Shown here: positions 56,467-64,000 of the stretch, one piece after another
Layout of the letters: every line of letters starts with the position of its first letter
How positions within the stretch are numbered: position 1 is the stretch's first letter
The notes under the pieces: generated by a model
What the model saw: only the letters and a program-made list of their open reading frames with translations
Database searches by the model: none
What the model was told of the DNA's origin: nothing
Made by a program: the position numbers and the translations under genes
NCBI GenBank assembly: GCA_007922305.1
Contig: ML677364.1
Coordinates: 15,328,606-15,392,605 of the forward strand
DNA length: 64,000 nucleotides
Direction of reading: 5' to 3'
Source of the DNA: Dermatemys mawii
Taxonomy: Eukaryota; Chordata; Testudines; Dermatemydidae

Positions 56467-56710
56467 CTCGAAGAATGTTCTCGACCTTTGTAGAATGGCA
56501 TGGAATAATCCAGAGTTTCTCAGAACTACGTTTTCCTCGAACCTCCTAGAATGTTTAAGCCATGCCCTCACTGGTATATAAGGGGAGGGATATCGCCAGT
56601 CAGTGAGATATAAGAACAAAGTGAAGTGTATTGTGAACCTGTTTCATTGTGTAATGGTGAAAATGTACTTGTGTTTTAAGACTTGAAGAGTGTAAGTAGC
56701 GATTAATAAA
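56467..56710 (+). promoter_or_regulatory. Promoter-like region with TATA box and donor site
   Basis: TATATAAG at 56575-56582 is preceded by CGAAGAATGTTCTCGA (containing GAATGTTC, 56473-56480) and TAGAATGTTTAAG. A consensus splice donor GTAAGT occurs at 56692-56697, and CTCTCCCTAATATTGTTTGT then TTTCCCCCATAG makes a strong acceptor ending at 56882, ten bases before the pseudogene ATG. AATAAA at 56705 permits another reading, as an LTR with U3, R and poly(A) signal. Confidence 0.45.
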
Positions 56711-56892
56711 AAACAGATTTAATGAGACCCCAGAGACATCTATTGAGCTCCTTTCTATGGAACAATATAAAAGACATACTGTTACTTCTCTTGCCATGCT
56801 TAATACATAATGTTTGATGACTTTCTAAGACTACAGAACAAACACTTTTGCTCTCCCTAATATTGTTTGTTTTCCCCCATAGAGAAGAAAAG

Positions 56893-59464
56893 ATGCCCCC
56901 AAAGAAGCCTTCAGGAGCTCAGTATAGGAAATGAAAAGCCCAACTGCAATCTAGTTGGCAGCAATGGGAAAATTTGATGGGAAAATATTTGAAACAGAAC
57001 AACATAGCCTGGGCTTTAGCAATCTTCCCAGTGCAGAATAAATTGAGGAGTGAAGTGTAAACGATGGAAGTCCTGTTACTAAGGATTTAACAGATTTACC
57101 GGAAGATAAGGGATGGAAATGTGAAGAAAGTGACAGAGAATCGTCCAGTTCCTCTGGTGGCATAAAGGAGAGTGATGATAAGAAAGAATGTGGCTCACAT
57201 GAAAAGGGGAAAAGTGACAAAATAAAATCTGGTTTACATGAAAAGGGAGAGAAATTATAAAGGAGAACGAGCTTTGCCTAATGACAGAAATAGCAGTGAG
57301 CAAAAATTGCACACCACACATGGATACATCAGATTCTGCTTTATGGCCAGCAGTCCTAACCTCTGCCAGTATTGATCATACAATTTTGAATGGTCCAGGC
57401 AAAACTGAGGATATGATGTTTCCAGTAAGTAAGCAGAACCGACACTTCTCAAAGTCATACTGCAAAAGAGGCTCAAGAATAGTGAGAAGCTGAATCAGCA
57501 TTGGCTCGTTTATTTGAAATCAGCTGACAAAGTGTTATGTTTTTGATTCAAAATATTTTACAAGAATGCCAAATTGTTGCATGTGCTTTCCAGGTACAGT
57601 TACTGGCATAATTTAGCTGATGCTCTAAAACAAAATGAAAAGACCCCTGGCCATTTTATAGCCTATTCCCTTCAAATGAATGGAAGTCAAGTCCAGGCTC
57701 AAGCTGAAGAAATGCTTAGATGCAGAAAAACTGCATTATTGATGCAGAAACCCAGCACTGAAGGAATGTGCTTAAGTGTCTGATCTCAATGACCTTCCTC
57801 CTCGCAAAGAAAAATTTGGCTTTCATTGATAAGCCAAATTATTATTGTTCACTGAACATAATGGCAATTTCCTCAGTTTGGTAGTACTCCTTGGGAAATA
57901 CGATGATGTCATATGTGACACCTACTTCGAGTAGTTCGTAAAGAAGCTATGGACCATTACTGAAGCAAAACAATTCAATGCAAATTGATTAGCCTTATGG
58001 CAAGGGACATAGCGATGCTTCTTGGCAAAGCAAAGTACTACACTGTAATAATGGACTGCATTCCCAACGTTAGTCACATTGAAAAGATATCATTTACAGT
58101 AAGATTTGTTGATGACAAGGATGGCTGTATCCAAATGAAGGAACACTTTATCTGTTTCCGGTCTGTCGACAACTCTACTGGAAAAGACCCAGCAGAAGTT
58201 TTTATGAACGTTTTGAATGAGAATAAAATCAAGCTTCAGAACTGCTGCGGCCAAGGCTAGGACAATGGTGTGAATACAAAGAAAACAAATCGTGATGTCC
58301 TGGCAAGGATTCTTGCATTGAATCCAAGAGCTTCCTTCATGCTTTGTGGCTGCCATTTCCTCAACCTGGTTGTGTCAGATGCAGTGTCATCATCTTTAGA
58401 TTCAGTATCTCTCTTTGGAATACTGCAAAGGAAATACATCCTGTTTTCAGAAGCAGCTATCAGGAGGAAGATCCTCATGGTCAATGTTACAAATATGATC
58501 ATGAAGCCACTAAGTGACACTTGCTGGGAGAGCCATATTGACAGTGTTAGGCCAGTGAGATACTAAGTGCCTGGAGTTTATCACACTGTGATGGAACTGG
58601 TAGTCATGTAAAGCAGACGCCGGAATCCTACATGAAGCACAAACTTGGCAAACCAGATCACAACTGAGACCAGAAATTTGCAAGTAGTGGTTTGGCACAA
58701 TATCCTGTTCCAAGTAAACATTGTAAGCAAGGCATTAAAAACTCAGTTGATGGACATCATGACCACTAGTACTTTGATGAGAAGCTGCCTTGTGGCCTGC
58801 AGAGACAATGGATTTGAAGCTGCCATCACTGCTGCCAAAGAAATGGTGGAAAACTTAGGAGTTGAGCTTGCCTTCAAGGAAACTTGTTTTCACTGGAAGA
58901 AGAGACAGTTTGGTATCAAGAGCAGAGATGAGGTGACAGGACACTCGCTCATTGACACTGCTCGAGTGTCCATCAAAGAAAGGTTCAAACAAATGAAGCA
59001 CCATGAAGAAACCTGAAGTTTTTTGTATGACCTTAGTAAGTGGCCAGTGGACAGGAAAACACTCTTGAACAATTGTACAGATCTTCAGCAGATGCTCACA
59101 CATGGGGAATGTTCGGACATCAATGATAAAGACCTCTATGTTGAACTGGACAACATCCATCTCACTTTGCAACATGGGAAACTCTCTCCACTCCAAGTTC
59201 TCCAATTCATTCATGATGCAGAGCTGAAAGACATTTTTCTTAATGTGTGGTTAGCTTTGAGGATTCTACTTATGCTGCTGGTCACAGTTGCGAGTGGTTT
59301 TCAAAGCTCAGGCTTATTAAAACATAACTTTGACTGATGATGGCCGAGAGAGACTGACATTGCTTGCAATTTTACTGCTTGAAAATGCCTTTGGCTAGTC
59401 TTTGGATCCCTCTGACACTGTGCTTCAGTTCATGAGGGCAAAAGTAAGAAAAGTGACCTTTTGA
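56893..59464 (+). pseudogene. ZMYM1-like hAT-superfamily transposase pseudogene
   Basis: Decayed gene of the zinc finger MYM-type/hAT transposase family. It opens MPPKKPSGAQYRK and then meets a stop. A TTF-type zinc-finger region (ALWPAVLTSASID, FPVSKQNRHFSKSYCKRG, RSW) spans 57340-57495 in a different frame. From 57574 onward one frame prevails. 57985-58560 encodes the RNase-H-like/DUF4371 region (YTVIMDCIPNVSH, HFICFRSVDNSTGKDP, LNPRASFMLCGCHFLNLVV, MKPLSDTCWESHIDSVRP). 58645-59330 covers the insertion domain and C-terminus. LLVTVAS should lead into the CERSFSK dimerisation motif, but a small deletion near 59290 breaks it. The C-terminal text ends KVRKVTF at 59461. In-frame stops occur at 58258, 58563 and 59014, among others. 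TIRs were not found, so a decayed transposon or derived gene copy are both possible. Confidence 0.85.
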
Positions 59465-61305
59465 ACTAAGAACTAAGGTTAACATTCTAAGGCTGTCACC
59501 TATTGTACCACTATTTCATATTGGCCCACCCAACTGTTCAATGTTGGTGCACAGTTTCATTTCTTGATGTTAGTACATTTCAGCTATTCTTAAAATGAAA
59601 GTTTCTATAAGCTTAGAGGAAATGATTCTTTTACATGGCATGAATAAATACAGATTTACAGATCCCAGCGTGCAGATTTATCATTTTATATGACAGGGAT
59701 AAATCATGCATGCAAATTGTGCATCAAAGTCATAAAATGGGACACAAATGCAATAAAAATAAGGTATTCAAAAGTTTAACAAATGGAGGTGAGGGTACCA
59801 TTTGGTCTAGGGCTGGCACTGGCCTCAAGAGGCTGCTGTAACTTAGGCCCCCAGCCCAGAGTTGTTTAAAATGAAATTATGCTAGGGGCTTCTCCAGCCC
59901 CTGAAGCAGCCCAGGATTGGAAGGGTGTCTTAAATGACTTCCCTGCTGCATCTCTTAAAGGCACAGCAAGTCCAACAGAATTAAAGCAAAAGGTAACAAA
60001 CAGATATCAGAAAACTGCAAAACCTACAAAAAGTCATCCCTTTTCTGGATGAGACTTCATGTTACACTGCAATATTTACTAAGCCTCATCTGATTCCTTG
60101 AAAAGATCATCCTAAAATGCCAGGATTTAACAATAAAATTCCAGAGTTACATACTAAGTATACGTGATCTAAGCAGAGTTAACCACCTACAGAAGAGAGT
60201 TTACTTTCCCTATTCTTTAGGCAAAATCTGCTTAGCAGCCTCAATGTAGACTAAATTTATATTCCAGACAATATCACTTATTGGCCATTAGCAAAGTTTT
60301 GGATCATAGTGAAGATTTCCTTTTGGGAAATACAGCAGAATAATGTGGAAACAAATGAGTTGCTTGGAAGAGATTATACCATTTACTGATGCAGCGATGA
60401 ATTAGTCAGACTCAGGGAAAGGAATGATAAACAACTTCTGTTGGATGATCAGGAAGCTGAAGCTGTTCTATTCACTTACTCACGCAACAGTGCACACTGT
60501 TGTTACTCTCTCAGTTGCATGCTAGTTTCAGTTCTGCTGTAATGGTTTAAAATACTGAAGACATTGGATGAACACTGCCATTCACTTTCAAATAGGTTTC
60601 ACATCAGAGATCACACAAGCCAGGGAGGATAACCTCATCTCAAGTTGTGGGATGCATGCAGCTCTCCTCAATGTTAGTCGGAGTTGCACATGGAAATATT
60701 TGCGATAAAGTACTGCTGTCCCTTCTTATGATGCCATTGTCCTAGTCTGAAACCTGCATCTCTCCTCTGTCGAGCAATTGTCCAGGGGACTTTTATGTTG
60801 ACTTCCCAGAGGAAGAGAAATCATGAAGCAGAGTCTTGGTATATTCTAATTTTTGTATTCACACATATCTACCATTGGAACTGAGATGGTTAAACAACTT
60901 GCAGAGCAATCCCTTCTTTCAGGAATCTCAGCACTACCCCAATGCTTGGTTCCCAGAGAGAAATTCTTCCTCAAGAATTGACTCTAATTGGAGAGCAAAC
61001 ACTCCTGCTGCGTGCACAGCTGCCTGTCCAAGGACCATTGCCTTTATCCAGATTTTTGCATAGTAAAAACTACCATCACTACCCAGCAGGTATTTCTAGG
61101 ACTCAACATTTGCTCAAGAAAAAAACCAAAACAAAACTTGGAACCCCATGTGTAATAGTGCCACCTGGTGATGCCTGCTCTCATAATACCTTCTTGCTGT
61201 TTAACATCTAGTGCCTTTTCTCAGCAGCTGAAGTACTATACACCATTACGTTCCAAAAGTGCTGCTACAGTGCCTTGAGCTGTTAAATGTTCCCATGTTC
61301 AAACT
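59465..61305. other. No recognisable gene
   Basis: TCTAGGGCTGGCACTGGCCT near 59806 and GCTAGGGGCTTCTCCAGCCC near 59880 suggest a small GC-rich repeat without defined ends. Nothing else recognised. Confidence 0.4.
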
Positions 61306-61313
61306 TCCACAGT

Positions 61314-61473
61314 CAGGGCCGGCTCCAAGCACCACTCAAGGAAGCATCTGCCCTGGGGCGGCACATTGTAAGGGGCGGCATTCCGTTAAATCTTGGGGCG
61401 GCAGTTCGGGTGGCTTTTTATATATATATATATATATTTGCTTGGGGAGGCAAAAAGGGTAGAGCCAGCCCTG
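61314..61473. mobile_element. hAT-type MITE (160 bp)
   Basis: Opens CAGGGCCGGCTCC and closes GAGCCAGCCCTG, an inverted repeat. TCCACAGT (61306-61313) and TCCACTGT (61474-61481) are a 7 of 8 target duplication. TGGGGCGGCA recurs in the interior, and a TA microsatellite has expanded inside it (61419-61438). Same family as 46372-46530. Confidence 0.88.
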
Positions 61474-61776
61474 TCCACTGTAATCCATCTGCAAAAATAA
61501 TTCACTTGGCAAGAAGACCACAGCACTTCTTGTTGTTTGCCTTTTTAAAGCGATTATTTTAATATTACTTAGTAGCTTATTTCCCCTTTTCTTAAAACAC
61601 GGTCTCATAAATAATACAATATTAACATATGACTTTCTATTTTAACTTACAGTAGCAACATTAAGAGGGGATCTTAGGATGCTAATTAACTTTTGTTTAT
61701 GGGAAATAGATCCTGTCAAACAAGCTTAGAAATTTTTTTTATGAGATTACAAGTTTAGTTGATGAAAAATTGGGGG

Positions 61777-61820
61777 GGAGAGGGAGAGAGAGAAAGTGTG
61801 CCTGTTTGTGTGTATGTGTG

Positions 61821-61899
<79 letters not shown>
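61777..61899. repeat. Compound microsatellite
   Basis: Successive GA, GT, TA, CA and long TA runs, partly palindromic (GTGTGTATATATATACACAC). It directly abuts the left tip of the hAT element, so the insertion site was itself TA-rich or the tract expanded afterwards. Confidence 0.95.
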
Positions 61900-61902
<3 letters not shown>

Positions 61903-62285
61903 GCTGTTGATTTATCACAGAATTAACAAAAAATAATATTTGCAATTTAAAAAATTAATCACAATTAATCACACTGTTAAACAAGAGGATATCAATTGAA
62001 ATTTATTAAATATTTTGGATGTTTTTCTACATTTTCAAATATATTGATTTCTAATATAACATAGAATACAATGTGTACAGTGCTTACTTTATTATTTTTA
62101 TTACAAATATTTGCAATGGATAAATGATAAAAGAAATAGTGTTTTTCAATTCACCACAAACAAGTACTGTAGTGAAACCTTTTAATCATGACAATTGAAC
62201 TTACAAATGTAGATTTTTTTTGTTACATAACTGCACTCAAAAACATAACAATGTAAAATTGAGCATATAAGCCCACTCAGTCCTA

Positions 62286-62511
62286 CTTCTTGTTCAGCCA
62301 ATCACTAGGACAAACAAGTTGGTTTACATTTACGGAAGATACTGCTGCCTGCTTCTTATTTACGTCACCGGAACTTGACACCAGACACTTACATGACACT
62401 TTTGTAGGCAGCATGCAATTACATGCCAGATGTACTAAACATTTGTATGCCCCTTCATGCTTCGGCCACCATTCCAGAGGACATGCTTCCATGCTGATGA
62501 TGCTCATTAAA
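62286..62511 (-). pseudogene. hAT transposase C-terminal domain, left-arm copy
   Basis: The minus strand reads SMEACPLEWWPKHEGAYKCL, LACNCMLPTKVSCKCL, SSSGDVNKKQAAVSS and then PSDWLNKK before the stop. This is the hAT dimerisation region. The same residues recur on the plus strand at 62960-63150, so this arm is an inverted duplicate of the element's own 3' end. It is cut off at the A-rich tract 62511-62526, with no upstream transposase on this strand. Confidence 0.8.
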
Positions 62512-62526
62512 AAAAAAAAAAAAAAA

Positions 62527-63150
62527 GCATTAATTAAATTTGTGACTGAACTCCTCGGGGGAGAATTGTATGTCTCTTGTTCTGTTTTACCTGCATTCTG
62601 CCATATATATTTCATGTTATAGAAGTCTTGGATGATGATCCAGCACATGTTCATTTTAAGAACACTTTCACGGCAGATTTGACAAATGCAAAGAAGGTAC
62701 CAATGTGAGATTTCTAAAAATAGCTACAGCACTTGACACAAGTTTTAAGAATGTGAAGTGCCTTCCAAAATTTGAGGGACGAGGTGTGGAGCATGCTTTC
62801 AGAAGTCTGTGTGTTTCTCTTTTAAGATGCAGAAACTACAGAACCTGAACCACCAAAACAGAACATCAACCTTCTGCTGGTGGCATCTGACTCAGATGAT
62901 GAAAATGGACATGTGTCGGTTCGCTCTGCTTTGGAGCTTTGTCGAACAGAACCTGTCATCAGCATGGACACATGTCCCCTGGAATGTTGATTGAAGCATG
63001 AAGCTTTAGCACATCTGCCATATACATATCTTGCGATGCCGGCTACAACAGTTCCACGCGAATGCCTGTTCTCACTTTCAGGTGACATTGTAAACAAGAA
63101 GCGGGCTGCATTAACTCCTGCAAATTGTAATCAAACTTGTTTGTCTGAGC
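62527..63150 (+). pseudogene. hAT (ZBED/Charlie-like) transposase C-terminal half
   Basis: The plus strand reads FVTELLGGELYVSCSVLPAF, then degenerate acidic text, then ISMDTCPLEWW and LAHLPYTYLAMPATTVPREC followed by LFSLSGDIVNKKRAALTPAN. This is the typical hAT C-terminal dimerisation block. Several frameshifts and stops separate the pieces. The N-terminal BED finger and catalytic core are absent, so the element was non-autonomous. Confidence 0.78.
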
Positions 63151-63503
63151 AATTGGCTGAAGTAGGACTGAGTAGACTTGTAGGCACTAAAGTTTTACAT
63201 GGTTTTATTTTTGAATGCAGTCATTTTTTGTACATAATTCTACATTTGTAAGTTCAGCTTTCATGATAAAGAGATTGCACCACAGTACTTATATTAGGTG
63301 AACTGAAAAACACTATTTCTTTTGTTTTTTTACACTTCAAATATTTGTAATAAAAATAAATATAAAGTGATCACTATACACTTTATATTCTGTGTTGTAA
63401 TTGAAATCAATATATTTGAAATGTAGAAAACAACCAAACATATTTAAACAAATGGTATTCTAATATTAGCAATTAACCACAATTTTTTTAATTCCTTGAC
63501 AGC

Positions 63504-63644
63504 ATTAATATATATATGTGTGTGTGTGTATTTTATTTATATAAATATCTTGCTCAACAGCCCTAATATATATTTTATATATATATTATAAATATTAGGG
63601 CTGTCAAGCGAGATATATATATAAATAAAACACACATATATATT
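63504..63644. repeat. Palindromic junction between two hAT termini
   Basis: ATGTGTGTGTGTATTTTATT with TTGCTCAACAGCCCT (about 63508-63566) is mirrored by AGGGCTGTCAAGCGA with ATAAATAAAACACACATA (about 63597-63643). The centre is a short AT spacer. Both arms carry a hAT-type tip plus microsatellite. Confidence 0.7.
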
Positions 63645-64000
63645 AGGGCTGTCAAGAGATTACAAAATTAATATATCAATTAATTATAATTAATATATAA
63701 AAATGAATGATAAGGTTCCTCTGGATAGTTGCAAAACAGCATTGAAAATGTTACTTCTACTGTAGTGTGCAAGAATGATGTCAATCACTGGAAAATGTTT
63801 GCTCCATCTATCCCAGAGCAGAGCTGTGTGAAATTAGCAATTTTTGCTTTGTGTGAAAATCAAATTTTCCTCCTGTGAAAAGTGTCTTTCATTTTGGGTA
63901 TTTCATGCAAAGAATTCAAAAAGTTGTTACCCTGTGTGTTGCAACTGCGAAAACATAATTTAAGTTATCTTAATGAGATTGTGTCTTCTGTGCATCTGTT
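63645..64000. mobile_element. Second hAT terminus of the same family, runs off the window
   Basis: AGGGCTGTCAAGAGATTA followed by AAATTAATATATCAATTAAT repeats the family tip and AT-rich subterminal inverted block. From about 63705 the text no longer resembles the neighbouring element, so this is a different or truncated member. Its other end is outside the window. Confidence 0.5.

Larger units (their letters stand above)
61900..63503. mobile_element. hAT element with inverted-duplicated ends
   Basis: Left tip AGGGCTGTTGATTTATCACA and right tip TTCCTTGACAGC (lacking the last CCT) bound the element. The outer ~600 bp on each side are inverted copies of one another. For example, AGTACTGTAGTGAAACC at left matches the inverse of GCACCACAGTACT at right, and CAATCACTAGGACAAACAAG matches the inverse of TTGTTTGTCTGAGCAATTGG. 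Each arm ends inside the coding sequence of a hAT C-terminal domain, one on each strand. Only the middle (62512-62950) is unique. Target duplication is uncertain in the TA-rich flanks. Confidence 0.8.

Noticed and set aside
61777..61899. Target duplication of the hAT element at 61900
   Set aside because: TATATATA and AATATATA match nearly, but in a TA microsatellite such a match has no evidential value.
1..64000. CRISPR arrays, operons, prokaryotic promoters or phage genes
   Set aside because: No regularly spaced direct repeats with unique spacers and no dense coding. All features are those of a vertebrate nuclear genome.

Overview
The window is vertebrate nuclear DNA from a non-mammalian amniote, most likely a turtle. 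It is AT-rich, largely non-coding, and densely seeded with interspersed repeats. The repeat mix is the clue: CR1 LINE fragments with the octamer-type tail, MIR-type SINE cores, many hAT-type short elements with 8-bp target duplications, Harbinger elements and MITEs with 3-bp duplications, and solo LTRs. No exon of a recognisable host gene was found, so the segment is intergenic or lies in a large intron. Turtle is favoured because several families match repeats I recall from turtle genomes; a crocodilian cannot be excluded without a search. Two runs of ten N (22867-22876, 40608-40617) mark assembly gaps. Layout: 1-21 kb carries an LTR fragment at the left edge, CR1 tails, three hAT-type non-autonomous elements (519-758, 9089-9380, 14081-15237), a solo LTR (15648-16031), a Tigger-like MITE (18786-19001) and a TA-flanked MITE (19330-19773). 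21171-25462 is the centrepiece, a structurally complete Harbinger transposon. It has TIRs, a TCA target duplication, a spliced Myb/SANT-like DNA-binding gene on the plus strand and a HARBI1-type DDE transposase gene on the minus strand, converging on closely spaced poly(A) signals. 25-56 kb contains a 1.2-kb CR1 reverse-transcriptase remnant (minus strand), a second CR1 remnant, MIR copies, a 1.1-kb solo LTR (41954-43088), small hAT MITEs and three Harbinger MITEs (38335-38615, 52806-53091, 55410-55706). 56.4-59.5 kb holds a decayed ZMYM1-like hAT-type transposase gene preceded by promoter-like sequence. 61.9-63.5 kb is a second, differently built hAT element whose left end is an inverted duplicate of its own 3' end; a palindromic junction follows, then another terminus of the same family. 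How the genes work together: in Harbinger elements the Myb-like protein is needed alongside the DDE nuclease for nuclear import and DNA binding, and both genes are present here. The transposase frame is open with its acidic triad in place. The Myb gene carries one apparent frameshift at a run of nine G, so current activity is doubtful unless that base is an assembly error. The MITEs have termini resembling those of the full element but unrelated interiors. All other coding traces are pseudogenes of transposable elements. Family names come from recognition without database searches; boundaries come from TIRs and target duplications read directly.
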